A stretch of DNA of 64,000 nt, from assembly GCF_041146395.1 (NCBI RefSeq), contig NC_090996.1, positions 27,366,738 to 27,430,737 on the forward strand. Reading direction: 5' to 3'. Source of the stretch: Eulemur rufifrons. Its lineage: Eukaryota > Chordata > Mammalia > Primates > Lemuridae. Every line of letters begins with the position of its first letter. Position 1 is the first letter of the stretch. Of the stretch, positions 22,488 to 32,524 are shown piece after piece. The position numbers and the translations under genes were made by a program. The notes below the pieces were generated by a model that made no database searches, was not told the origin of the DNA, and saw only the letters and a program-made list of their open reading frames with translations.

Positions 22488-22629
22488 GCCTGGCCTGTTG
22501 GTGCACGCCTGTAATCCCCGCTACTCGGAAAGCCGAGGCAGGAGGATTGCCTGAACCCAGAAGTTCAAGACCAGCCTGGACCACATAGCAAGACCCTGTC
22601 TCTAAAAAATTAATTAATTAAGAAGAAGA
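22488..22629 (+). mobile_element. Alu-type monomer (FLAM-like)
   Basis: A single arm: GTGCACGCCTGTAATCCCCG then GACCAGCCTGGACCACATAG, with an ATTAATTAATTA tail. Short TSD GAGTCAA at 22481-22487 and 22630-22636. Consistent with a fossil free left monomer rather than a broken dimer. Confidence 0.8.
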
Positions 22630-22734
22630 GAGTCAAAGTTAAATGGGTGTTTCTTACCCATAATCAATAGCCCACGTCCCAGCCCCCCATCCACCCCCCC
22701 AAACATACAACAATGTTGCTAGAACCCAGCTCAT

Positions 22735-23105
22735 CTCATTTTTATTTCAATTTTTAAATTGTAATCCATATATATGGAAACAATATAAAAAGGCACACTT
22801 GGGGAAGTCTGCTTCCCCGACTCCTGTGCCCATCCGCCTCGCCCTCCACACACGCTACGCAGCCACTTTTAACACTTTCTTCTTTATCCTTCCAGTGGTT
22901 CCTTATACAAACTACACATAAACTCAAATGTATCATTTCCCACCTCTCTTTCTGACACTGTTCTCTTCCTTGGTTTCGGCCACCTAGCGTGATATTCTGG
23001 GGACCTTTCCCTGTCCTATTTCTTTGCTACATCTGCAGAGCATGCTGTCGTGAGCAGGTTCCCTGGTTTATTTAATCCATTCCTTATTGATGGAGTCGCC
23101 TCCAC
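22735..23105 (-). mobile_element. Old L1 UTR, antisense
   Basis: AACAATATAAAAAGGCACAC, TCTTTATCCTTCCAGTGG, and a degenerate block of TTTATTTAATCCATTCCTTA with TTGATGGA are reversed old L1 sequence. Same L1 region as 60470-60935. Confidence 0.6.
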
Positions 23106-23124
23106 TCCTGGCCTCAAGTGACCT

Positions 23125-23655
23125 TCCAGAAATGAAATTCAGATGGTGTTGTTCTCCTACTCAGACCCCTTCCATGGATTGCACCAGAATCTCCCCCGTG
23201 GCCTGAGACCTTGCGTGACATGTGTGCTCACCTCGCCATCACCCCTTCCGCGGCCTCTGCTCCTGCAGCACTGGCCTCCCGTCCATTCCTCAAAGCCCCA
23301 GGCCACTCCCTGTTCAAGGCCGTCCGTGCACCATGCAGTTCCCTCTGTCTGGATTGCTGTTCCACCCTCCCTCCTGTCAGATGCCCTCTCCTGCTCCTCC
23401 CTCCAGGTCCCAGCTCAAGCATCAATTCCTCGGGAAATCATCCCCTGACCCCTGACCAAATGCCCCCATTCTGTGCTCTCTGGTCACCCAGTCTCCACTC
23501 CACGTGTTACAGACGTAATTACACAAGAGGTGGCACTACCACCTCCTTAGTGGCCGGGTCCCCACAAATAGGCTCAAAGCTCCACCAGAGCAGGAAATTG
23601 TTCACCTTAATTCATCACTGAATCCCCAGTGACTATAAAGCACTTGGTATGTTAC
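23125..23655 (+). mobile_element. L2 LINE 3' end
   Basis: GCAGTTCCCTCTGTCTGGAT, GGTCCCAGCTCAAGCATCAA and CTCCACCAGAGCAGGAAATT in order. GC-richer than other L2 copies here. Confidence 0.85.
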
Positions 23656-23663
23656 AGAGATGT

Positions 23664-23780
23664 CGGTGGAAGGGAAGGATGACACGGGTGAGAGAGGAAA
23701 GGAAGGAGGGAAGGACAGAGGGAGGGAAGGAGAGGGCGACAGAGGAGGATGAGGGAGGGGAAGAGAGGGAAGGCGAAGGA
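23664..23780. repeat. Purine-only (GGGA/GGAA) tract
   Basis: Over 100 bp almost entirely of A and G on the plus strand. Such tracts can form non-B DNA. Confidence 0.95.
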
Positions 23781-23784
23781 AACA

Positions 23785-23905
23785 GATTTATTAGTAAATT
23801 CCCTGAACCTGGCACTATGCTAGACCCTGTGATAGAAAGAGAATGACAAATAGAAGGGGGAAAAAAATCCTGCTTGCAGTCTAGCTGGAGATAATTCATT
23901 TACAT
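23785..23905 (-). mobile_element. L2 3' tip, antisense
   Basis: ACCTGGCACTATGCTAGACC and GCTTGCAGTCTAGCTGGAGA fit the reversed L2 tip. Confidence 0.55.
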
Positions 23906-24261
23906 AAGAAAATGTAACTAGAGTTCAAGGCTACACAAGATCAGGGCCGAATGCCAAATGAGCACAACAGGCAAGTAAACACATAAGGAACATGAAGCCT
24001 GTTTTGACCTATTTCTAACACATATCTTCAAAGGAAATATGTAGTTCCAAATACTAAACAATTAGAAGACATAATGCCTATTCCTAAAGAAAACCTTTGC
24101 ACTTTAACATTTAATTTGAAATATAAACTATCTTTATGTGGCTGGGTTTTAATTTGTTTAAAAAAAAAAAAACAGCATTTTAATGCAAAATAAACACCAT
24201 TATCTTCTTCCCCCCAACTCCTATTTAGAGTGTTAAAACTGTTGGCTTAAAGGGGAGAGCC

Positions 24262-24420
24262 ACTAGGTTGGAACATTGGAGGTCTGGGGCCCACCTGGCT
24301 CTGCCACTAATTTGCAGGGTCATCTTGGGCAACACAGTTCACCTCCCAGGGCCTCAGTTTCCTCTTCTGCATAACAGAGCTGCATGAAATGATGAACTGA
24401 GGATGCTCCAGCTCGAACAA
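24262..24420 (+). mobile_element. MIR SINE
   Basis: CACCTGGCTCTGCCACTAAT, GGGTCATCTTGGGCAA and GGGCCTCAGTTTCCTCTTCT. Confidence 0.85.
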
Positions 24421-24804
24421 TGATTGCCTCCCTCTGCTGTGATTAGGTGACCCCAAGAGAGGGAGCCCTGTCTCTCTCGAGTCTGAGCCCCATTTTTTCT
24501 CCATCTGCGCAAAGCTTTTCCTCCTCCTTGGAAGAGGACTTCAGTGGAGGACTGAGGACGGAGATTCCATCTGAGGTCTCTAGAGAGCTTGCAAGGTCAC
24601 AGCCACCCCTGGCCTTTGCTCTGCTGGTGTGGACACCCCAGAGGAAGTATCTAGTCAATGTTTCCTCTGTAAATGAAATGAATGAACAAACAAACTAATG
24701 GATCTTGCCCAGAGAAGCTAACCAGCTGACCAGCACCTTGCACAGGAGGGAACTATACCCAAATTCTCAGGCCTTGTATTCCCTGTCTTTCTTTGGGAAT
24801 CGGG

Positions 24805-24890
24805 TTCGTTATCAATCCAGCAAAATATTTATGGAGTATCTTATTATGAACCAGGCAAAGAAAATCCGGCACTGAATAAAAAGTCCAAGT
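24805..24890 (-). mobile_element. L2 3' tip, antisense
   Basis: CAGCAAAATATTTATGGAGT and TTATTATGAACCAGGCAAAG. Confidence 0.6.
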
Positions 24891-24899
24891 AGGCTCTTA

Positions 24900-25035
24900 A
24901 AACATAATCAGATCATGTCAGTCCCCTTTGTAAAATACTTCCATGGCTTCTCATTGCAATAAATGTAAGACTCAGACCTCACCATAGCCTTTAAGATCTT
25001 GCTTAAGTTTTCCTTTCCAACATTATCTGGTGTCA
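24900..25035 (+). mobile_element. L2 LINE fragment
   Basis: CAGATCATGTCAGTCCCCTT and TCCATGGCTTCTCATTGCAA correspond to the upstream part of the L2 3' UTR. Confidence 0.65.
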
Positions 25036-25044
25036 CCCTCCTTC

Positions 25045-25220
25045 CTACCCCCATGCCAGCCAGCCTGGCCCAGCTGAATTCAGCCAAACCACAGCCAACC
25101 TTCAGACCCGACTCTCCCTGGAGAAAGAAAAATAATACTATTTGTTGATGTAAGGTGCTGAGATTTGGGGGTGGGAGGTATTTGTTATGCAGCATTATTT
25201 CTATAATAGCTGACTAGGAC
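25045..25220 (+). mobile_element. MLT1-like LTR 3' part
   Basis: The last 60 bp (GTGCTGAGATTTGGGGGTGG, then GTTATGCAGCATTATTTC) match the end of a MaLR LTR. Confidence 0.6.
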
Positions 25221-25654
25221 AGAGTAGCACCATCTACTATTCTAGATACATAATCTTAGGAAAGTAACCTCTTTGAACTTCAATGTGCTTTAAAAATTTT
25301 TTTAAATATATTCATCTCTTCCCAACTGACCTCATGCAGTGACTGTGGGACAACAGATTTGAAAAGGGCCTTGAAATCTGTAAAAGGCTACTGCAAATAT
25401 GAGATAGCATCATCAGCATCGGTCTTGGCCAGCCCAGACTCGGGGGAAAATCTGGTGCTGTCCTGACAACAGAGCATGACTCAGCAGGCCAACACCAGGC
25501 TGTCTGTTATGAAGACATATTGTGTCCAGCACATATCCACTCTGAACCAAGGCCTACACTCTGGGGAAATTTCCTCCCAGCCTACCAAAGATCTGGGCTT
25601 CAGAGGGAAATTTCCACAAGCCAGGCATCAAAAGACATTCTTACATCTAGGACT
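25221..25654. other. Unassigned sequence
   Basis: No repeat or exon recognised. Confidence 0.35.
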
Positions 25655-25880
25655 TTTTCCGAGGGAAACAATCACAGGTGCACACAAGGGTGGACGTACA
25701 AGGATGTCCATTACAATTTTGTTTATAACGATGAAAAATGGAAAGCAATCTTGATGTCCAACAAAGGAGAACCAGATAAATCCATGGCATACATACATGC
25801 AAGGGAATATTGCACCACCTTTAAAATGATGTCAGATGACAATTTTTTGGGCAAACAATGCTCTTTGGAAACCTAAAAGA
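25655..25880 (+). mobile_element. Old L1, ORF2 C-terminal part
   Basis: AATTTTGTTTATAACGATGA, TTGATGTCCAACAAAGGAGA and GCATACATACATGCAAGGGA match the end of L1 ORF2, with stops throughout. The 3' UTR seems to resume at 26870-27045 (AAAACGTTAGCAGCACTTAT) after the LTR pair. Confidence 0.6.
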
Positions 25881-25984
25881 TCCACATAGGTGATTTAGGG
25901 GCCAAATTGGGCAAGAAATAAAGCAACGAGGCAGGATTTTGGTTTCTCCACTTCTGCTTCAATCAAAGAAACTGATTTTATCTG

Positions 25985-26338
25985 TGTTATGGACTGAATG
26001 TGCCCCCGACTCCAGCAAATTCATATGTTGAAGTCCTAACCTCCAATGTGATGGTATTTGGAGTTAGGGCCTTTGGGGGTTAATTAAGTTTACATGAAGT
26101 CATGAAAGTGGGGTCCCATGATGGGATTAGCATCCTTACAAAAAGAGGCAGAGAGACCAGAGCTCTCTCTTCACCATGTGAGGACACAGCAAGAAGATGA
26201 CCGTCTGCAAGCCAAGAAGAGAGCACTTACCAGGGAACTGAGTTAGCCACCACCTAGATTTTGGACTTCCAGCCTCCAGAACTTTGAGAAAAAAAAATGT
26301 CTGTTGTTTAAGCCCCCTAGTCTATGGTATTTTGTTAT
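25985..26338 (+). mobile_element. MLT1 LTR, first of a head-to-tail pair
   Basis: TGTTATGGACTGAATGTGCC start, CCATGTGAGGACACAGCAAG middle, CTATGGTATTTTGTTATG end. The terminal ~25 bp of a full MLT1 are absent where the second LTR starts. Confidence 0.9.
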
Positions 26339-26710
26339 GTACTGAATGTTGTGTTCCCCCAAAGTTCATATGTTGAAACCCTACCCCTCAAAACGATGGT
26401 CCCAATATGGGGCCTTTGGGAGGTAATTAGGATTAGATGAGGTCATGAAGGTGGAGCCTTCATCAACGGGATGCGTGTCCTTATAAAAGTCACAGTAGAG
26501 CCTGCTTCCTCTCTGCTCTCTGCCATGTGAGGACACAGCGAGAAGTTGGCAGTCTGCAACCCAGAAGGGGACCCTCACCGGAACCCAACCACGCTGGCAC
26601 CCTGATGTCAGACTTCCAGCCTCCAGAACTGTGAGAAATACATGTCTGTTGTTTATAAGCCACCCCGTCTATGCTATTTTGTTATAGCAGCCCGAACCGA
26701 CGGAGACACA
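26333..26710 (+). mobile_element. MLT1 LTR, second of the pair
   Basis: Begins within the shared TGTTATG, then TACTGAATGTTGTGTTCCCC, GCCATGTGAGGACACAGCGA, and ends TATAGCAGCCCGAACCGACG plus GAGACACA. Complete length for MLT1A-type. It differs from the first LTR at many sites, so it is not a recent duplicate. Confidence 0.9.
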
Positions 26711-27045
26711 GCTCAAAGCAGACTAAGACAATCTGTCATAAACTGTGTTTCCAATTCCCGTGCTTGTAAAAAGGTTTCAAAAGCTGCTAAAAGAAGTTTG
26801 AAAACCATCACTGGAGAAGAATGTCAAGGTGCCTCTGCTGAGCTGTGAAAGGGACATCGCCGGTGACAAAACAGCATTTGCAGTGTGATTCCATTTCGTA
26901 ACGAGAGAGAGAGGAGAGAAGAGTAGAGGAATTCTCTCCAAAACGTTAGCAGCACTTATCGGTAGGTGATAAGATTAAAGGTTACTTTGGATTCCTTCTT
27001 TTGGCTTATCTAAATGTGCTGAATATTTGGCCGTGGTGGTGAATA
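26711..27045. other. Unassigned, then possible L1 3' UTR
   Basis: 26711-26870 is not recognised. 26870-27045 probably belongs to the L1 at 25655. A GA-rich patch lies near 26905-26930. Confidence 0.35.
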
Positions 27046-27047
27046 TA

Positions 27048-27121
27048 CGAGGGCTGTCCAGAAAGTATCCAGCCATTGTTACATGTTACATTGTTACGTG
27101 GCTGGATACTTTACAGACAGC

Positions 27122-27124
<3 letters not shown>
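27048..27124. mobile_element. Palindromic mariner MITE
   Basis: About 77 bp with terminal inverted repeats CGAGGGCTGTCC plus AGAAAGTATCCAGCCA on the left, and TGGCTGGATACTTTACAGAC plus AGCCCG on the right. A TA sits directly left. Shares the TIR with the larger element at 48049. Confidence 0.8.

Positions 27125-27160
<36 letters not shown>
27123..27160. repeat. (GT)n microsatellite
   Basis: About 18 GT units, directly abutting the right TIR of the MITE. Confidence 0.95.
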
Positions 27161-27164
27161 AAAT

Positions 27165-27694
27165 GCTTTAGTAATAAAAAGCAATGCACAAACACTTTTT
27201 TTTTTTTTTGCCTATAATAAATAAGTCATGGCCCCATGAGGGAGTGTGAACTCAGAGTCTTTGGGACGGGAGTTTGTCCCTAAGGACGCAGCCCTTTCCC
27301 CCCACCCTAGCACCCAGCGGTGGGACACACACTCGGAGGCACACGTCAGCCCAAAGCCTGCACAGGCTGGTTACTCTCGGAGATGTGATGAGCGCCAGCC
27401 TGCAGACAAGGCCTCTGGTAGAGGCGTCACGCGTCAAGGAAACGAGGAAGTCATGACCGTTCATTAAGTGAACCAAATCGAAGAGGAGAAAAAGCATTTG
27501 TGTCTGAGAATCGGTGGAACCCAGCCAATCCTGACATGACCACTGTCTAGAGCCCTCGTTGGGGACAGCAGAGGCAATCCCACAGGAAGGAGAAGAGGTT
27601 AAAGATACAGAAGACTGAGACGGTGGCTGAGGTGGACAGCTCAGGGAAAAAACAATGGACACACTAGGCGGGAGAAAAACACAGCAACCTACAC
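27165..27694. other. Unassigned sequence with a 14-T run
   Basis: The 154-residue open frame on the minus strand here has no recognised domain and no splice support. Confidence 0.35.
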
Positions 27695-27830
27695 CGCCTG
27701 GCTTCAGTTTTCTCATCTGCTAAAAGGAGAGGACACTACACAAGGCCACTGTGAGGAAGCAACACAAATAATATGGCGAATGTCCCCCATTCTCCTAGTG
27801 CATAGTAGATGCTCAGTATATACATTCATG
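27695..27830 (+). mobile_element. MIR SINE, 3' half
   Basis: GGCTTCAGTTTTCTCATCTG and TAGTGCATAGTAGATGCTCA. Confidence 0.8.
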
Positions 27831-27892
27831 CACTCCCTGCCCTTCCGGCATGGAAATAAGACAACGTGTGCATGAAAAGATGAGTGACAACA

Positions 27893-28150
27893 GCATAGTG
27901 CTTAATATTGTGGCCTCTGGAATTGGGATCCCTGGGCTGTCATCCCTGCTCCACCGTCTAATGACTGTGTAATTCAAGACGTGCCACCTAACCTCTATCA
28001 CCCTCAGTTTCCTCACCAGTAAAATAAAAATGTGAGTAATAACTACTTCAGAGAGTGGTATTTTTAGGACTAAATAAAAATATAAAATATTCTGCATGAA
28101 ATCTATTCACCTCCTAATTTGTGCCTAATAAAAATTAGCTGCTATAATTT
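27893..28150 (+). mobile_element. MIR SINE
   Basis: GCATAGTGCTTAATATTGTG, TTGGGATCCCTGGGCTGTC and CACCCTCAGTTTCCTCACCA; nearly full length, about 60 bp after another MIR. Confidence 0.85.
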
Positions 28151-28265
28151 ATTAAGATGGCTAAGAATTAAGGAGAAATTTCTACTTCTACTGGGCCGAT
28201 GGAGAAGGTGTCAAAAGGAACTAAGGGAATAACCTGCCACTCATCAAACCAACCCCCCCCTGCCC

Positions 28266-28266
<1 letters not shown>

Positions 28267-28298
<32 letters not shown>
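28267..28298. repeat. (AC)n microsatellite
   Basis: About 15 AC units. Confidence 0.95.
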
Positions 28299-28301
<3 letters not shown>

Positions 28302-28309
28302 GCTACCCA

Positions 28310-28830
28310 CGTGATCTTCCAACAACACAAATCCAACCACGTCACCCTTTACTTAGAATCATTCAATGGCTCTCCACTTCCCTTAGGATAAAATCCAAGT
28401 TCCTTACGCCCACATTTCTGTCTGAACTCTGCCCACACTTGCTATCTTATAAACTGCTATTTGCCCGTGCGCATCCCACATTGTGTTTAAATACTTCTAC
28501 TTCCCTGAGCATGCCATGTCTCTGCACTTTTGCACAGGCTGTTCCCTCTGTCTGGCATGCTTTTCCTGAGACCTCTTTTCTCATTTTCTACATTTTCAGT
28601 CCAACATTATCTTCCCATAAACTCATCCTTCAAGTCACAAATCATCTTGTCACTTCTTCCAAATGACTTTCCATGGTCATTCCTGCACTGACCCAGGCTG
28701 AGACAAGATCTTCTAGAACAGTCTTCGGCAAGCTTGAGCCCCAAAGCTGTCTCTACCCTCCAGCAGGAAGAGAAGAATAGGTCTTATTTATGTCTGCTTG
28801 ACCGTTGTTAGGTCCTCTATGAGTGAAAGG
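28310..28830 (+). mobile_element. L2 LINE 3' end
   Basis: TTCAATGGCTCTCCACTTCC, GGATAAAATCCAAGTTCCTT, CACAGGCTGTTCCCTCTGTC and TCATCCTTCAAGTCACAAAT in L2 order. Confidence 0.9.
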
Positions 28831-28879
28831 TTACAACAAACCAATGAATCGCATATTTAATAAATCAATGTCCTTATGC

Positions 28880-29122
28880 CTTCTGTTGGTTAAGAACACT
28901 TGGAGTCAGGTGTCTGGGTTCAAACCCCATCCTACCACGGATGAACTTAGGCATCCTTGGGCCAATGATTTCATCTTTCTATGCCTCAGCTTCACCTGCC
29001 AAATGGGGCTCTGATTAGTTCTACCTCATTGCATTGTCAAGAAAAATAATCAGTCAATGTCTGTGAAAACCTCCAAACAGTACCTAGCACAGAGTAGGCA
29101 CTATATAAGCATTGGCTGTTTT
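28880..29122 (+). mobile_element. MIR SINE, nearly full length
   Basis: GTTCAAACCCCATCCTACCA, TATGCCTCAGCTTCACCTGC and GTACCTAGCACAGAGTAGGC plus ACTATATAAGC. Confidence 0.9.
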
Positions 29123-29129
29123 TATTCTA

Positions 29130-29405
29130 TTTTTTTAGGCCTTCTCTCAAAGGCCACCTCCCCAAAAGACCTCCCCTGCCTACCCTATCTGAGACACCCA
29201 CAGATCATTTTCCATTCCTTTGCCTCTCTTTATTTTTTCACAGCCCTTATCACTTCCTGAAGTTGCATAATTTACCTCTTTACTTACACACTCATTATTA
29301 GTCTTCCCCATTAGCAAGCAAGTCAGGGGCTGTGCCAGGCTCATACATGGTGCCTAAAATAGTCTCAGCACATAGTAGATGCTCAGTAAACATTTGTGAA
29401 AGGGA
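29130..29405 (+). mobile_element. L2 LINE 3' end
   Basis: AAAGGCCACCTCCCCAAAAG and CAGCACATAGTAGATGCTCA then GTAAACATTTGTGAAAGGG. Confidence 0.85.
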
Positions 29406-29409
29406 AAGA

Positions 29410-30306
29410 GGACAGGGAGGAGGAAGATGTCTGTTCTGACTTGAAGGAACAGATGATTCTGATAAAAGGCTGATGAAGACCTAGGAGATAATCCCAACAT
29501 ATCAATGGGTAAAAATCTGGCAAGAATGGACTGCACTTAAGCTAAGGGCCCTCAGCATTCACAAAGAGGGACAGTGCCACCGGGCTGCCAGAGGAGACGT
29601 GCAGACCCAATGGAGAAGTTCAAGTGCAGCCTAAACAGGTCACAGAAAGTTCTCTGAAGACTGAAGAATCATTTTCCTGAAGCAATTCCACCTTGAGAAA
29701 GCGTGAGCTGCAAAGCTGCTGTTTCCCCAGGATTTCGTATTAATTATTTCCTGGCCTAAGGCATTTAATTGCTCTCAATGGAAAAACTCCATGTTTATGT
29801 TTGTGTTGGCAAAAGCTGGGGGGATGTGGTATTTTAAAAAAAAAAAAAAAAAAAAAATCACTTAAGGCCCCAAGACACTGCCTCCACCTCCAGGGCAGAC
29901 CATTTGCACAGACCTTCAGAATACCAAGTAGCATCTTCAAATGCCATATTGACACGCATATGTTCCTCTCCTCCAATTTTGAGAAGGAAATAAATGTTTG
30001 GTTTTGTTTTTCCTCCTCTTGCATGTTTCTCCATCATTAGCCTCTGATACAAGAGAGTTTCACAGTCTAAGCTCCCTGAAGTTCCCCTCCAAAGCTTCCT
30101 CCTTTGGAGACAAAGTATCTGGAAGTCGGTGGTAAAAGCAGAGGAAAATCACTGGAAAAAGAATTCTTCCCTATCGAGGACAGAAACTGGAGTATAGAAG
30201 ACACATTATTGGTTCCTCCCCCAGATCTCTTCTCCAGACTGGTGCACCCTCCACCACCACCCCCAGCCAATATGAGTACAGGCTGCTAACAGCTCACGGC
30301 TGACTT
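29410..30306. other. Repeat-poor sequence, A run at about 29836-29857
   Basis: 29640-29800 has homeobox-type TTAATTATTTCCTGGCC and CATTTAATTGCTCTCAATGG and looks like conserved non-coding DNA. No exon found. Confidence 0.4.
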
Positions 30307-30314
30307 TTCTATAG

Positions 30315-30528
30315 CAGAGGTCAGCACGCGATGGTCTATGGGCCAAGTCTAGCCCACCACCTGTCTGTGTACATAAAGTTTTATTGGGACACAGCCATGC
30401 CCAGTCATTTATGTTTTCACTTTGGCTGCTTCCCCTCTGCAACTGCAGATTGGGGAACTACGGCAGAGACTGCAAAGTCTCCAATATTTACTCTCTGGTC
30501 TTTCACAGAAAAAGCGTGTTGACTCCTA
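30315..30528 (+). mobile_element. hAT element (ATAAAGTTTTATTGG family)
   Basis: Starts CAGAGGTCAGCACGCGATGG, core ACATAAAGTTTTATTGGGAC, ends CGTGTTGACTCCTA. Flanks TTCTATAG (30307-30314) and CTCTAGAG (30529-30536) match at six of eight. Confidence 0.85.
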
Positions 30529-30635
30529 CTCTAGAGCGACGTTGCCCAATAGAAACATAGTAAGAGCCACAAATACAAGCCACATATGTAAGTTCAAATT
30601 TCCAAGTGGCCACATTCAAAATAAATAAATAAAAA

Positions 30636-31800
30636 GATCATATGGTAGATCTATTTTTAGTTTTTTGAGGAACCCCCTACTGTTTTTCGTAGTGGCTGGA
30701 CTAACTTACATTCCCACCAACAGTGTACTAGCCTTCCCCTTTGTCCACATCCTGATCAGCATCTGCTTTTTATTTTTATTTTTTTTGTCTTTTTCATATT
30801 TTTATTAAGAGACAGGGTCTTGCCCTGTCACCCAGGTTAGACTGCAGTAGCCCAATCATAGCTCACCATAGCCTCGAACTCTTGGGCTCAAGTGATCCTC
30901 CCACCTCAGCCTCCTGAGTACCCAGGACTACAGGTGCACACCACCATGGCCAGCTAATTTTTTTATTTTTTGTAAAGATGGGGTCTCACCATGTTGCTCA
31001 GGCTGGTCTCAAACTCCTGGGTTCAAGTGATCCTCGGCCTCCCAAAGTGCTGTGATTATAGGCATTAGCCACCACGCCTAGCCCTGATAATAGCCATTTT
31101 AACTAAGGCAAGAAATATCTCATTGCAGTTTTGATTTGTATTCCCCTGTTGATCCAGCAATTCCACTGATGTGCATATATGTAAAAGAAAGGATACCAGT
31201 ATATCAAAGAGATACCCACACTCCCTTGTTTACTGCAGCATTATTCACAATAGCCAACATATGAAATAAACCTAAGTGTCCATCAGGGGATGAATGGATA
31301 AAAAAAACATGATATATACACAAAAGAATATTATTCAGCCATCAAAAAGAATAAAATCCTGTCATTTGCAACAACATGGGTGGAAGTGGAAAAGTGAAAT
31401 AAGCCAGGCACAGAAAGTCAAATATTGCATGTTCTCACTCATATGTGGGAGCTAATAAAGTTGATCTCATGGCGGTGGAGAGTAGAATGGTAGGAGTGAG
31501 GGAAGAAGACAGGTTGGTTAATGAATACCATTGTTCTACAGTTAGACAGAAGGAAGAAGTTCCGATGTTCATTAGCACAATAGAGTGACTACAGCTAATA
31601 ATTTATTGTATATTTCAAAACAGCTAGAAGAAAAGATTTGTAATGTTTCTAACAAAAAGAAATGATAAATGTTTGAGGTGACGGATATCCTAATCCACCC
31701 GTATTTGATCATTATGTATTATACGCATGTATCAAAATATCACAGGTACCCCATTAAGATACACAATATCATGTATCAATAAAAAAAAATAAAAATAAAT
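30636..31800 (+). mobile_element. L1 insertion with 5' inversion (twin priming)
   Basis: 30636-31148 is antisense L1 (TTTTTTGAGGAACCCC and TTACATTCCCACCAACAGTG). 31149-31800 is sense (GATCCAGCAATTCCACTG, AAATTGCATGTTCTCACTCA-type 3' end, A-rich tail). The two parts abut in L1 coordinates with a 4-bp GATC overlap. Imperfect A/T-rich target repeats flank it within the hAT. Confidence 0.85.
30790..31084 (-). mobile_element. Old Alu dimer, antisense, within the inverted L1 part
   Basis: TTAAGAGACAGGGTCTTGCC, GGACTACAGGTGCACACCAC, CCTCCCAAAGTGCTGTGATT and GCCACCACGCC give a complete reversed dimer. L1 sequence resumes at TGATAATAGCCATTTTAACT. Confidence 0.9.
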
Positions 31801-32089
31801 AAGTAAAATTAATTTCAATATGTTTTATTTAACTCATTATATTTAAAGTATTATCATGTCAAGATGCAATCAATATTTTAAAAATAATCAATCATGTTGA
31901 CATCTATTTTTTTCCTACTAAGTCTTCAAAATCTGGTGTGTATTTTACACGCACAACTCGGTGCAATTCAGACTGGCCACATGTCAAGAGCTGAATAGCC
32001 ATGTGTGGCTAGGGGCTACCATATAGGAAAGGGCTGCTCTAGAGAGTTTCCCTTGGTTAAATAGGAGATGCCTCATCTAGAGGTTTTAC

Positions 32090-32390
32090 ATCCCTCCCCT
32101 CAAGGAGCAGTCCACAGCCAATGACTACTGACATGGAGATACAGAAGGCCAACCCCATTGCCCCAGGGCGGGACTGACTCTGCAGTATAATTCATGTCCA
32201 GAGCTCCTATGGGATCAGGCTGTGGCTGGGTCACACCACGTTCTTGTCTCACTCGCCCCCCTGCCCACCCCTGCTGTCATCACCCCCTTCCAGATCGCTC
32301 CTGCAGGTGCTCCCATGACAAAAGCCTTGCAAAACAATCTCCATCTCAGGCTCTGCCTAGGGAATTTGTTGTAATGCAGGGAGAGAAAGG
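32090..32390. repeat. Unnamed repeat, related to 34860-35100
   Basis: GGACTGACTCTGCAGTATAA then TTCATGTCCAGAGCTCC parallels GGACTGACTTTGTGGTGCAA then TCCACGCTCCAGAGCTCC at 34915. Family not identified. Confidence 0.45.
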
Positions 32391-32394
32391 TACA

Positions 32395-32520
32395 AATAGT
32401 TACTAAGTATCTATCATATGTCAGACACTTAATAACTATTGTCTTGTCTTACCACAAAAGGATGAGGTGGGAAATATTAGCCACATTGTAAAGATAAGGA
32501 AACTAACATAGATGAGTGTA
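32395..32520 (-). mobile_element. MIR SINE fragment, antisense
   Basis: TATCATATGTCAGACACTTA and TTGTAAAGATAAGGAAACTA. Confidence 0.7.
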
Positions 32521-32524
32521 TCCA

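Larger units (their letters stand above)
30537..32036 (+). mobile_element. Second hAT element split by an L1
   Basis: Left end CGACGTTGCCCAATAGAAAC; right part ATCTGGTGTGTATTTTACAC, AATAGCCATGTGTGGCTAGG, TAGGAAAGGGCTG. Perfect 8-bp TSD CTCTAGAG at 30529-30536 and 32037-32044. The left copy of this TSD is also the right TSD of the preceding hAT. Confidence 0.85.

Noticed and set aside
23211..23621. 136-codon open frame on the plus strand
   Set aside because: Lies wholly in an L2 3' end.
27252..27716. 154-codon open frame on the minus strand
   Set aside because: Serine/cysteine-rich composition, no domain, no splice or promoter context, and it runs into a MIR.
28199..28666. 155-codon open frame on the plus strand
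   Set aside because: Its histidine-threonine run is the translated (AC)n tract and the rest is L2 3' UTR.
31151..31560. Functional L1 ORF2 end
   Set aside because: Truncated, inverted in its 5' part and interrupted by stops.
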